A DNA stretch of 64,000 bases from Bradyrhizobium liaoningense (GTDB lineage Bacteria; Pseudomonadota; Alphaproteobacteria; Rhizobiales; Xanthobacteraceae), in NCBI RefSeq assembly GCF_018130955.1, contig NZ_JAFCJM010000024.1:1-64000 (forward strand). Reading direction: 5' to 3'. This document shows positions 52,031-60,468 of the stretch, in pieces. Both the position numbers and the translations under genes were made by a program. The notes under the pieces are model-generated. The model ran no database searches and was not told where the DNA came from. It saw nothing but the letters and a program-made list of their open reading frames with translations. Position 1 is the stretch's first letter; the number at the start of each line of letters is the position of its first letter.

Positions 52031-52837
52031 ATGAGACCGCCCCGCGACTGGACCGAGATTCGCTGGCCCGACACGCCCAAGAGCGAGCGGGCACGGTGGA
52101 TCGCGGTGCTGCCGCTGGCGGCGACCGAGCAGCACGGCCCCCATCTGCCGCTCGAGACCGACGTGATGATCGCCGATGCCTATCTCGCGCGCGTCGGCGA
52201 ATTGCTGCCCGACACAATCCCGGCGACGTTCCTCCCCGTGCAGCCGGTCGGGATTTCCACCGAACATATCGACTATCCGGGCACGCTGACGCTGCCGACC
52301 GAAACTGCGCTAAAAAGTTGGACGGCGATCGGCGAAGACGTCGCCCAAGCCGGCCTGCGAAAACTCGTCATCGTGACCAGCCACGGCGGCAACAGCGCGG
52401 CGATGATGCTGGTCGCGCAGGATCTGCGCGCCCATCACAAGCTCTTCGTTGTGACGACGTCGTGGTCGCGTCTCTCAGGCGCGGACAGGCTTTTCCCTGC
52501 GGACGAGGTGCGCCACGGCATTCATGGCGGCGCGGTCGAGACGTCGATCATGCTGGCGCGATATCCGCACGCGGTGCGCAGGGAGGCGATCGCCGATTTC
52601 GAGTCGAGCAGCGTCGCTATGGAAAAGCAGTATCGCTGGCTGTCGACGCAGCGGCCCGCGCCCTTCGCCTGGCAGGCGCAGGATCTTCATCCAAGCGGCG
52701 CCGTCGGCAACGCGACGCTGGCCTCGCCGGAGAAGGGCAAAGCGCTCCTCGACCAGGGCGCGCGCGCCTTTTGCGAGCTGCTCGCCGAGGTCGATAACTT
52801 CGACGTGAACAGGCTCGCCGCCGGGCCCCTCGCCTAG
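52031..52837 (+). CDS. Creatininase-family amidohydrolase
   Basis: A 268-residue metallohydrolase. Metal-binding residues are visible in ATEQHGPHLPLETD (Glu, His, Asp), TSHGGNSA and HGGAVETSIML. The family opens cyclic amides such as creatinine, or dephosphorylates/hydrolyses pyrimidine and cofactor intermediates (MftE, ArfB). The position opposite an NMT1-type importer suggests it acts on the imported compound. Confidence 0.88.
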   Translation: MRPPRDWTEIRWPDTPKSERARWIAVLPLAATEQHGPHLPLETDVMIADAYLARVGELLPDTIPATFLPVQPVGISTEHIDYPGTLTLPTETALKSWTAIGEDVAQAGLRKLVIVTSHGGNSAAMMLVAQDLRAHHKLFVVTTSWSRLSGADRLFPADEVRHGIHGGAVETSIMLARYPHAVRREAIADFESSSVAMEKQYRWLSTQRPAPFAWQAQDLHPSGAVGNATLASPEKGKALLDQGARAFCELLAEVDNFDVNRLAAGPLA

Positions 52838-52975
52838 CCTCCATCCAACTGAAATTCCTCGAGAATCGGCCCGCTCACCAGTCCGAATTTTCGCGCTTCG
52901 AACCGGATTCGAAGAGCCGCCGTCCAATTGGCACGCGGACCACAACGGACCGCCTCAACCGGATGGAGTTTGAAA

Positions 52976-53242
52976 ATGTCGATCAAGACCAAGATTGCCG
53001 CCGCTGCCCTTGCTGCGCTGACCGTCACCGCCAGCGTTGCGACCACCACCTCGACCGCCCAGGCCAAGCCGCTCGGCTGGGGCTGGGGCGTCGGAGCCGG
53101 CATCGCCACCGCCGCCATCGTCGGCACCGCGGTCGCCGCCAGCAACCCTTATCCTTACGGCTACGGCTACACCCGCTGCGGCTGGGTCGCCCAGTATGAC
53201 GCCTTCGGCCGTTACATGGGCCGCGTCCGCACCTGCTACTGA
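52976..53242 (+). CDS. Small exported Gly/Tyr-rich protein
   Basis: An 88-residue protein with a signal peptide (…TSTAQAK). The mature part is about 58 residues (GWGWGVGAGIATAAIVG, then YPYGYGYTRCGWVAQYDAFGRYMGRVRTCY). Two Cys near the end may pair. Proteins of this type are abundant in Bradyrhizobium and have no known role. ATG has GGAG upstream. Confidence 0.82.
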   Translation: MSIKTKIAAAALAALTVTASVATTTSTAQAKPLGWGWGVGAGIATAAIVGTAVAASNPYPYGYGYTRCGWVAQYDAFGRYMGRVRTCY

Positions 53243-53280
53243 TTATCTCTTGAGGCCGATTCCTTAGTGGATCCCGCGTC

Positions 53281-53347
53281 CGACACGGGCGCCTCATCCA
53301 CCCCGTGTCGTGCCCCCGACCCGCCCGGTTGTCCCCCCGGGCGGGTC
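53281..53347 (+). terminator. Two stable hairpins after the small protein gene
   Basis: CGACACGGG (53281-53289) pairs with CCCGTGTCG (53302-53310), and GACCCGCCCGG (53318-53328) with CCGGGCGGGTC (53337-53347). Together they lie 38-105 bases after the small gene. No long T-run follows, so termination is plausible rather than sure. The rest of the 53243-53600 gap holds the palindrome at 53428. Confidence 0.5.
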
Positions 53348-53427
53348 ATCCATTGTGGGGCAAAAATTGTTGCACCCCCGTCACACTCCGATGCGAACCC
53401 ATGTCCGCGGCAAATCGCGCTAGTTGC

Positions 53428-53448
53428 TATTGCGAATTACTCGCAATA
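53428..53448. promoter_or_regulatory. Palindromic operator candidate upstream of the porin fusion
   Basis: TATTGCGA (53428-53435) and TCGCAATA (53441-53448) form perfect 8-bp arms around ATTAC. The GCGAATTACTCGC core resembles Fur-superfamily boxes of the GCAAATxATTTGC kind. It lies about 150 bases before the GTG start. Iron- or metal-dependent control is an inference. Confidence 0.5.
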
Positions 53449-53600
53449 AGGTTCTGAGACATTACCGGGACTTGGGAAGAAACCGCGCCGGCCGGCGATC
53501 ATCCGGTCGAACTGGCGATATCCAAGCCGCTGATGACAGCGTCGCTCCGAATCTGCAGGGATACCGGGGCGTGAGGGACAATTCGCGCTTGGGGGCGGGG

Positions 53601-55589
53601 GTGAGAGTAAAACGTCTACGACTATTGCGGGCTTCCGCCGCGAGTGCACTGGGTGTGCTGGCCGTCACTGAGGCGGCGCCGGCGGCCGATCTGCCGTTGA
53701 AGGCACCGGCGTGGAAGGCGGTCTACGACTGGACCGGCCTCTATATCGGCGCCCATGTCGGCTACGGCTTCGGCACATCAAGCGCGACGCTGACCGATCC
53801 CACCATCGCGACCAATCACAACGTTCATGGCGGCGCGACCGGCGGCGTGCAGGCCGGCTACAACTGGTGGCTCAATTCCGGCCTGCTCCTTGGCGTTGAA
53901 GGCGACATCTCGTTCCCGAACTATTTGCCGTCGAACCATGTCGTAAACTCCGCGGTCACCGCGCTATCGAGCGCCGAAGAGCGCTGGGACTATTTTGCGA
54001 GCATTCGCGGCCGGATCGGCTATGCCACCGGCGCCTGGCTGTTTTACGCGACCGGCGGACTCGCCTTCGCAGGCGAACGCTTCCTTTCGACGCCGACGGG
54101 CGATGTCGAGGACCGGCGGCTGAACACGCGACTCGGCTGGGCTGCGGGTGCGGGCGTCGAATATGCTTTTGCCCCGCATTGGACGGCGCGGCTCGAATAT
54201 CTCTATCGCAAGTTCGAGGACGTCAACGTCACCTTCCCGTCGGGCGTGAACTACGCATCGACGCTGGATTACCAGACCATCCGTCTCGGCCTCAATCGCA
54301 AGATCGATTGGCCGGGCATGCCGAGCTACAACCCGAAGTCATCTGTCATCGACACCGAGTCGGACCGCTGGGAAATTCATGGCCAGTCGACGTTCATCGC
54401 GCAAGGCTATCCGTCGTTCCGCGCACCCTATAGCGGCCCGAACAGCCTGACGCCGGCACCGCAATATCAGGAGACCTGGAGCAACTCGCTCTATCTCAAC
54501 GCGCGGCTCTGGGACGGCGGCGAGGTCTACTTCAATCCGGAGCTGCTGCAGGGCTTTGGCTTCAACAACACGACCGGCGCCGCGGGCTTCCCCAACGGCG
54601 AGGCGCAAAAGTCCGGCTTCCCCTATCCGCATTTCAATCCGTCGCGCCTGTTCGTGCGTCACACCTTCGGCTTCGGCGGCGAGCAGGAAGAGCTCGCCAG
54701 CGGCCAGTTTCAGCTCGCCGGAAAGGCCGACGTCTCGCGTCTGACGCTGCAAGCCGGCAAGTTCTCGGTGGTCGACGTGTTCGACGGCAATTCCTACGCC
54801 CACGACCCACGCAAGGACTTCATCAACTGGTCGATCTGGGCGTCGGGTGCCTTCGACTATGGCGCGGACAAGCTGGGTCTCGGCTATGGCGCCACCGCGG
54901 AATTGAATCAAAAGCAGTGGGCGATCCGCGCCGGCTATTTCCTGGTCGACGCCGTCTCGAACTCGAACAACTTTGACATGAACATCCCGCGCCGCGGCGA
55001 ATATGTCGCGGAGCTGGAGACCCGTTATTCGCTGTTCGGCCAACCGGGCAAGCTGCGCATGCTCGGCTTCGTCAACAGCGTCAATGCCGGCAGCTATCGC
55101 GACACGCTGAACAATCCCGCGCTCAATCTCGACATCTCCCAAACGCGTACGGGCCGCATCAAATACGGCTACGCCCTCAACCTCGAGCAAGCCATCACCG
55201 ACGACATCGGCGTGTTCGGCCGCTGGAGCTGGAACGACGGACGAAACGAGATCATGGCGTTCACCGACATCGACCGCAGCCTGTCGATGGGCACCTCGAT
55301 CAAGGGCACCAGATGGGGCCGGCCCGATGACGTCATTGGCATCGCCGGCGCCATCAACGGGCTTTCGCAGGATCATCGCGACTTCATCGCGGCCGGCGGG
55401 CTGGGCCCGCTGATCGGCGACGGCGCCCTCAACTACCGGCGCGAGCGGGTGCTGGAAGCCTATTACGCCTACGCCTTGAACAAGGCGCTGACCTTCACCG
55501 CCGACTACCAGCTCATCACCAACCCCGCCTACAACGCCGATCGCGGACCGGTCTCGATCTTCTCGGGGCGGCTGCACGGGGAATTCTAG
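53601..55589 (+). CDS. Fused outer-membrane protein: Omp25-like barrel plus OprB-type carbohydrate porin
   Basis: A 662-residue outer-membrane protein. The signal peptide ends near EAAPAAD. Residues about 40-245 match the small eight-strand Omp25/RopB-like barrel (WTGLYIGAHVGYGFG … ARLEYLYRKFEDVN). Residues about 265-662 match OprB-type porins (WEIHGQSTFIAQGYPSFR, then FVRHTFGFGGEQEEL and AYYAYALNKALTFTADYQLI), ending with Phe as outer-membrane proteins do. OprB porins pass sugars. Start GTG 53601 lies behind GGGGGCGGGG; the frame stays open upstream to 53424 but without a signal at its start. Two barrels in one chain is unusual. Confidence 0.88.
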   Translation: MRVKRLRLLRASAASALGVLAVTEAAPAADLPLKAPAWKAVYDWTGLYIGAHVGYGFGTSSATLTDPTIATNHNVHGGATGGVQAGYNWWLNSGLLLGVEGDISFPNYLPSNHVVNSAVTALSSAEERWDYFASIRGRIGYATGAWLFYATGGLAFAGERFLSTPTGDVEDRRLNTRLGWAAGAGVEYAFAPHWTARLEYLYRKFEDVNVTFPSGVNYASTLDYQTIRLGLNRKIDWPGMPSYNPKSSVIDTESDRWEIHGQSTFIAQGYPSFRAPYSGPNSLTPAPQYQETWSNSLYLNARLWDGGEVYFNPELLQGFGFNNTTGAAGFPNGEAQKSGFPYPHFNPSRLFVRHTFGFGGEQEELASGQFQLAGKADVSRLTLQAGKFSVVDVFDGNSYAHDPRKDFINWSIWASGAFDYGADKLGLGYGATAELNQKQWAIRAGYFLVDAVSNSNNFDMNIPRRGEYVAELETRYSLFGQPGKLRMLGFVNSVNAGSYRDTLNNPALNLDISQTRTGRIKYGYALNLEQAITDDIGVFGRWSWNDGRNEIMAFTDIDRSLSMGTSIKGTRWGRPDDVIGIAGAINGLSQDHRDFIAAGGLGPLIGDGALNYRRERVLEAYYAYALNKALTFTADYQLITNPAYNADRGPVSIFSGRLHGEF

Positions 55590-56317
55590 AACAACAGCGC
55601 GACGCCGGAGACGAACAGAAGCGCAAGCACGATCTTGCGAAACACTGCCTCGTCGATCCGGCCGAACAGTTTTAGCCCGAGCCATGTGCCCGCGAACAAA
55701 AACGGCAGGCCGAGCACAAACAGTCTTGCCGTCTCGACCGTGAGCGATCCCTTCACGCCGAGCCACAGCGCGGCCATGGCGAATACAACGACCGCGACCG
55801 GCTGGAACGTCGCGCGCTGGACATCCTTCGGCAGGCCCCGCAGATTGCACCAGATGGTGACGATGATGCCGGCAAGGCCGGTGAGCCCGCCGAGCACGCC
55901 GTTGAAAAATCCGACCGCCGCTTCGGCGGCGGGCGGCACGGCGGCAGCGAGCTTGAGCTGCGGCCGGAACAGCGCATAGAGGCTGTAGGCGATCAGGATG
56001 ATTCCAACGGCGATGCGGACGTTGCGCGGATCGGCGGAGGTCAGCAGCGTGACCCCCGCGGGCACACCGATCACTGCCCCGATCACGAACGGCCACAGCC
56101 TGCGCCAGTCCAGCGCCGCGCGCAGCTTCCAGACCGAGTAGCCCTGCACCAACAGGCCGAAACCGATGATCAGGCTGGCGCTCTGCAGCGGCGTCAGGAC
56201 GTAGAGCCACAACGAGGCCGCGACCAGGCCGAAGGCAAATCCGGACAGGCCGGCGACGAAGGCACCGGCGAACGTGGCCAACAGGAAAACAGCAAGTTCG
56301 AGTGCGATCCCATCCAT
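55586..56317 (-). CDS. TauE/SafE-family sulfite/organosulfonate exporter-like permease
   Basis: A 243-residue membrane protein with about eight helices in two repeats. The family opening is GAFVAGLSGFAFGLVAAS, echoed by GFFNGVLGGLTGLAG. Members export sulfite, sulfoacetate or other anions. ATG 56317 has GGAG six bases upstream. Its stop overlaps the convergent porin gene by four bases. Confidence 0.88.
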   Translation of the reverse strand: MDGIALELAVFLLATFAGAFVAGLSGFAFGLVAASLWLYVLTPLQSASLIIGFGLLVQGYSVWKLRAALDWRRLWPFVIGAVIGVPAGVTLLTSADPRNVRIAVGIILIAYSLYALFRPQLKLAAAVPPAAEAAVGFFNGVLGGLTGLAGIIVTIWCNLRGLPKDVQRATFQPVAVVVFAMAALWLGVKGSLTVETARLFVLGLPFLFAGTWLGLKLFGRIDEAVFRKIVLALLFVSGVALLF

Positions 56318-56437
56318 TGCTCGCTCCATGGTTCAGCGAGCAGCGCTTGCGTGGGATCGCCACTTCACGGGGAGGCTGCGACACCCCCGAAGCCTTTAAC
56401 CCTAGGTGAAACCGGTTCCCCCGGCAACGCGCGGGAC

Positions 56438-56540
56438 TAGAGCCCCGTTCGGATTCCATTGGAACGGGGCTCTAGATTCTTGTTCTGACGCGTTTTCTTG
56501 ACGCGAACCGGTATCCACTTCGCTCGAAAACGCTCTGACG
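56438..56540. repeat. Family-C interspersed palindromic repeat
   Basis: CTAGAGCCCCGTTC (56438-56451) and GAACGGGGCTCTAG (56463-56476) form a perfect 14-bp stem. The second part runs GACGCGTTTTCTTGACGCGAAC … CGCTCGAAAACGCTCTG-like, another loose inverted repeat. Such sequences recur in Bradyrhizobium and relatives between genes, which is recalled knowledge and not checked here. It occupies the gap between the TauE-type and CorC-type genes. Confidence 0.75.
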
Positions 56541-56645
56541 CCTGCGGCAATTTGGTCGGAACCCGGCAATCCCGGCGTCGAATGCCTATATACTGGCTTT
56601 GGTCCGGCGACCGCCCGACCGGGGACCCCAACCTATTCGCGTGCA

Positions 56646-57941
56646 ATGCTCTCTCTCGAACTCGCTATCGTCGTCGTCCTGATCGTCGTCAACGGCCTGC
56701 TGTCCATGTCGGAGCTCGCCGTCGTCTCGTCGCGCCCGGCGCGCCTGACCATCCTCGCCAACAAGGGCGTGCGCGGCGCCCATCGCGCGCTGGCCCTGGC
56801 GTCGGATCCCGGACGGTTCCTGTCGACGGTTCAGATCGGCATCACGCTGGTCGGCGTGCTCTCGGGTGCGTTCTCCGGCGCGACGCTCGGGCAGCGGCTG
56901 GCGCAATGGCTTGTCGAGCTCGGGCTGTCGTCGAGGGTCGCCGACATCGTCGGCGTCGGCATCGTCGTCACCGTGATCACCTATGCGACCCTGATCGTCG
57001 GCGAGCTCGTGCCGAAGCAGGTGGCGCTGCGCGATCCCGAAAGCATCGCCGTGAAGGTCGCGCCGGCGATGGAGCTGCTGGCAAAAATCTCACTGCCGCT
57101 GGTGCTGCTGCTCGACCTCTCCGGCAAGGTCATCCTCACGCTGCTCGGCCGCGGCGGCAAGGCGGAGGAGACGGTCTCCGAGGACGAGATCCATCACCTC
57201 GTCCACGAAGCCGAGAGCGCCGGCGTGCTGGAGCCCGGCGAGAAGGAGATGATCGCGGGCGTGATGCGGCTCGGCGACCGGCCGGTCGGCGCGGTCATGA
57301 CGCCGCGCACCGAGGTCGACGAGATCGATCTCAGCGACGATCCGGAGACCATCCGCGCGATCATCGCCAAAAGCCCGCATTCGCGCTTTCCCGCCTCCGA
57401 CGGCGACCGCGACAAGCCGATCGGCGTGCTCCAGGCCAAGGATCTGCTGGTCGCCTACATGAACGAGCGCACGCCGGATCTGCGGGCCCTGGTGCGCGAG
57501 GCCCCCGGCATCCCGGCCTCGGCGGACGCGCGCGACGTGCTCGCGATCCTCAGGGCTGCGCCGGTGCATGTCGGCCTCGTCTATGACGAATATGGCGGCT
57601 TCGAAGGCGTGGTCACTGCGGCCGACATCCTGGAATCGATCGTCGGCGCCTTCCACTCCGAGGAGGGACCGCCGGAGCCGGCCTACGTCAAACGATCAGA
57701 CGATACGCTGCTGATTGAGGGCTGGATGCCGGTCGACGAGTTCGGCGAGTTGCTCGGCATCGAGCTGCCGCCGCATCACCGCTTCCACACCGTGGCGGGG
57801 CTCGTGCTGCAGCAGTTCAACGTGCTGCCCAATGTCGGCGATGCCTTCGATCTCGGCGGCTGGCATATCGAGGTGATCGACCTCGACGGCCGGAGGATCG
57901 ACAAGATCCTTGCGACACGCAGGGAGCAGGCGGCGGCGTGA
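56646..57941 (+). CDS. CNNM/CorC-family protein (DUF21, CBS pair, CorC_HlyC)
   Basis: A 431-residue protein. DUF21 membrane domain (about 1-180, three to four helices, VVNGLLSMSELAVVSSRPARL), then two CBS domains (about 205-335, MTPRTEVDEIDL; YDEYGGFEGVVTAADILESIVG) and a CorC_HlyC domain (about 345-425). Family members are linked to magnesium or cobalt efflux and earlier called haemolysins. It stands alone, with repeats on both sides. Confidence 0.92.
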   Translation: MLSLELAIVVVLIVVNGLLSMSELAVVSSRPARLTILANKGVRGAHRALALASDPGRFLSTVQIGITLVGVLSGAFSGATLGQRLAQWLVELGLSSRVADIVGVGIVVTVITYATLIVGELVPKQVALRDPESIAVKVAPAMELLAKISLPLVLLLDLSGKVILTLLGRGGKAEETVSEDEIHHLVHEAESAGVLEPGEKEMIAGVMRLGDRPVGAVMTPRTEVDEIDLSDDPETIRAIIAKSPHSRFPASDGDRDKPIGVLQAKDLLVAYMNERTPDLRALVREAPGIPASADARDVLAILRAAPVHVGLVYDEYGGFEGVVTAADILESIVGAFHSEEGPPEPAYVKRSDDTLLIEGWMPVDEFGELLGIELPPHHRFHTVAGLVLQQFNVLPNVGDAFDLGGWHIEVIDLDGRRIDKILATRREQAAA

Positions 57942-57948
57942 TCATTCT

Positions 57949-58155
57949 TCCTTCTCCCCTTGTGGGAGAAGGTGGCATAGGCGGCCTTCGGCCGCCGTTC
58001 TCAAGAACGCCGATGCTTTGCATCGGCTATGGCGCCGGATGAGGGGTTCTATCCGCGAATCCAAATGCGAGTGAATTACTGCGGAGAGAGACCCCTCACC
58101 CGTCTCGCCGCAAGAGCGGCGAGCCACCCCCCACAAGGGGAGAGGGAAAGAGAGA
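57949..58155. repeat. Composite palindromic repeat between corC-like and PilZ genes
   Basis: The left end has CCTTCTCCCCTTGTGGGAGAAGG (own hairpin) and the right end CCCCACAAGGGGAGAGG, which is complementary to the left. Inside are GGCGGCCTTCGGCCGCC and GATGCTTTGCATC hairpins, and ACCCCTCACCC as in family A. It fills nearly all of the 215-base gap. Confidence 0.78.
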
Positions 58156-58156
58156 C

Positions 58157-58396
58157 TCAATCGAACTTCACGCCGATGCGCTTTTCCTTGCGCCAGACGA
58201 CGCGACAGGGCAGGTGCTTTCCGTCGGCGGGCACAAAGAGTGTAAAGCGATCGGGAATGCCGATGGGGCTCGTGACGTCGAGCGCGGCGCCGGCTTCGGA
58301 ATAGTTGCGGATGGTGCAGTCGATCGCGCCGCCGCCAAACTCGATCGTTCCGGCCTTCAATACGCGGTGCCGCGACTTGTCTCGCCGCTCGTCCAT
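58157..58396 (-). CDS. PilZ-domain protein
   Basis: A 79-residue single-domain protein. The PilZ c-di-GMP site pattern begins RRDKSRHRVLKAG (the RxxxR arginines) and NYSEAGAALDV corresponds to the D/NxSxxG motif. It should bind c-di-GMP and relay its level to a partner. With the EAL protein at 19712 it is one of two c-di-GMP genes here; they are far apart. Confidence 0.88.
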   Translation of the reverse strand: MDERRDKSRHRVLKAGTIEFGGGAIDCTIRNYSEAGAALDVTSPIGIPDRFTLFVPADGKHLPCRVVWRKEKRIGVKFD

Positions 58397-58502
58397 GCGG
58401 CAAGCCTACACCAAAACCTCAATCAATCGCTAAATGCGCGAGCCCGCTCGCGATGAATTTCAGACGTCTGCGGCAACCGGGGGCGCCTGCGGCCGCGCCG
58501 CC

Positions 58503-60128
58503 TCACATCGCAGGCTGGAACGTGTCCGCCCGCGCCATCCGCCAGGCGTCGCGGAAGCGCTCGTCCTCGGTGCCGTCGAGCAATTCGCCCGGACGCAGCG
58601 CGGGATAGAGCTGCGCGAAGGAACGCACCTCGGTGGTCGAGTTGCGCTGGGTGAAGTGGATCGGGCGCAGTTCCTGCGGATGTTCGAGGCCGGCGGCCGC
58701 GATCAGCTCGGACAGCGAGTGCAGCGTGGCGTGGTGATAATTGTAGACCCGGTCGATCTTGAGCGGCACGTAGAGCGCGCGCGCACGCGTCGGGTCCTGT
58801 GTCGCCACGCCCGTCGGGCAGCGGTCGGTGTGACAGCTCAGCGACTGGATGCAGCCGAGCGAGAACATGAAGCCGCGCGCCGAATTGCACCAGTCCGCGC
58901 CGATCGCCATCGCGCGCGCCATGTCGAAGGCGGTCGCGACCTTGCCGGAGGCGCCGAGCTTGATGCGGTCGCGCGCATTGATGCCGACCAGCGCGTTGTG
59001 GACGAAATTGACGCCCTCGCGCATCGGCATGCCCAGATGGTCCATGAACTCGAGCGGCGCCGCGCCCGTGCCGCCCTCATTGCCGTCGACGACGATGAAA
59101 TCCGGATAGATGCCGGTCTGGAGCATCGCCTTGCAGATCGCGAGAAACTCCCAGGGATGACCGATGCACAGCTTGAAGCCGGCCGGCTTGCCGCCCGAGA
59201 GACGCCGCATCTCGGCGATGAACTGCATCATCCCGATCGGAGTCGAGAAGGCGCGGTGCGAGGCCGGCGAGATGCAGTCCTCGCCCATCGACACGCCGCG
59301 GATCTTCGAGATCTCCTCCGACACCTTTGCCGCAGGCAGCACGCCGCCATGGCCGGGCTTGGCGCCCTGGCTGATCTTGAGCTCGACCATCTTGATCTGG
59401 TCTTCGCCGGCGATGCGCGCGAACTCATCCGGATTGAAGCTGCCGTCCTTGTTGCGGCAGCCGAAATAGCCGGAGCCGATCTCCCAGATGATGTCGCCGC
59501 CCATCTCGCGGTGATAGGGGCTGACGCCGCCCTCGCCGGTGTCGTGCGCAAAGCCGCCCTTCCTCGCGCCCGCATTGAGCGCGCGCACCGCGTTGGGGCT
59601 GAGCGCGCCAAAGCTCATGGCCGAGATGTTGAACACCGAGGCCGAATACGGCTTCTTGCAGTCCGGGCCCCCGATGGTGATGCGGAATTTTTCGTCGACG
59701 CGCGTCTTCGGCGACACCGAATGGTGCATCCACTCGTAACCCTCACGGTAGACGTCCTCCTGGGTGCCGAACGGGCGCTTGTCGAGCTGCATCTTGGCGC
59801 GCTGATAGACCACCGCGCGGATGTCGCGGGAGAACGGCATGCCGTCCTTCTCGCTCTCGAAGAAATATTGCCGCATCTCCGGGCGGATCTCTTCGAGCAG
59901 GAAGCGGATATGCGCCGAGATCGGGTAGTTGCGCAGGACCGCGTGGCCCTTCTGGAGCAGATCGCGCACGCCGAGCAGAGTCAGCCCGCCGAAGATGATG
60001 ATCGGAACGAGCAGGATGTCGAAGATCTTGCGATCGGCGATGCCGATGCCGACGAGCAGCGCGGTCACGACCGCGCAGATCGTCAGCACGATGAAGCGTG
60101 GCGAGAAGGGAAGCAGGAGGGTCTCCAT
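58503..60128 (-). CDS. Membrane-anchored FMN-binding glutamate-synthase-family protein
   Basis: A 541-residue protein. Two hydrophobic segments (about 10-30 and 35-55) anchor it in the membrane. The remainder is the FMN/Fe-S barrel of glutamate synthase (PISAHIRFLLEEIRPEMRQYF; GQ-like SFGALSPNA; EGGTGAAP). The iron-sulfur cysteines lie in GCIQSLSCHTDRCPTGVA (C-x5-C-x4-C). It lacks the glutaminase and central domains, so it is not a complete glutamate synthase; related proteins may use free ammonia or another acceptor. ATG 60128 follows GAGGAAGGG. Confidence 0.9.
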   Translation of the reverse strand: METLLLPFSPRFIVLTICAVVTALLVGIGIADRKIFDILLVPIIIFGGLTLLGVRDLLQKGHAVLRNYPISAHIRFLLEEIRPEMRQYFFESEKDGMPFSRDIRAVVYQRAKMQLDKRPFGTQEDVYREGYEWMHHSVSPKTRVDEKFRITIGGPDCKKPYSASVFNISAMSFGALSPNAVRALNAGARKGGFAHDTGEGGVSPYHREMGGDIIWEIGSGYFGCRNKDGSFNPDEFARIAGEDQIKMVELKISQGAKPGHGGVLPAAKVSEEISKIRGVSMGEDCISPASHRAFSTPIGMMQFIAEMRRLSGGKPAGFKLCIGHPWEFLAICKAMLQTGIYPDFIVVDGNEGGTGAAPLEFMDHLGMPMREGVNFVHNALVGINARDRIKLGASGKVATAFDMARAMAIGADWCNSARGFMFSLGCIQSLSCHTDRCPTGVATQDPTRARALYVPLKIDRVYNYHHATLHSLSELIAAAGLEHPQELRPIHFTQRNSTTEVRSFAQLYPALRPGELLDGTEDERFRDAWRMARADTFQPAM

Positions 60129-60312
60129 GATCCCTTCCTCGAGAGGTCCTCTGGGCTGGTTATGCGATTTGTTGACGTTGGCCACAGTCACATCCTCTCG
60201 TCGAATGACGGGGGTACGATCCGCCCGCGCCTCGTCTACGGATATGACGCGGCTCGAGTTTCAGGCTACCGAATTCGTACCGTTCAAATCAATCCATCAG
60301 ATGAGCAGGACC

Positions 60313-60433
60313 AGAGCGCGATGAGATCAGGTTGAATCGTGATCGCGCTCTAGCTCTTTGTTTGAGCATGATCTTTCCGGAAAACCGCTACACGCTTTGC
60401 GCTAACGCGGCCCTTCGGGTCCGGATCATGCTC
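60313..60433. repeat. Family-D interspersed palindromic repeats (two adjacent units)
   Basis: Unit one: AGAGCGCGAT (60313-60322) pairs with ATCGCGCTCT (60342-60351). Unit two: GAGCATGATC (60364-60373) pairs with GATCATGCTC (60424-60433), with a CCGGAAAACCGC segment inside. The GCGATGAGATCAGGTTGA part of unit one also appears, slightly altered, just ahead of both full family-A copies (17261 and 33281 regions). Confidence 0.78.
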
Positions 60434-60468
60434 TATTGCGGTGCAATAGAGCGCACCGAAATGACATG

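Noticed and set aside
54339..56459. Minus-strand open frame of about 700 codons
   Set aside because: Overlaps the porin gene in antisense and the TauE-type gene in another frame; no domain recognised.
58434..60335. Plus-strand open frame of about 630 codons
   Set aside because: Antisense to the glutamate-synthase-type gene; shadow of codon bias.
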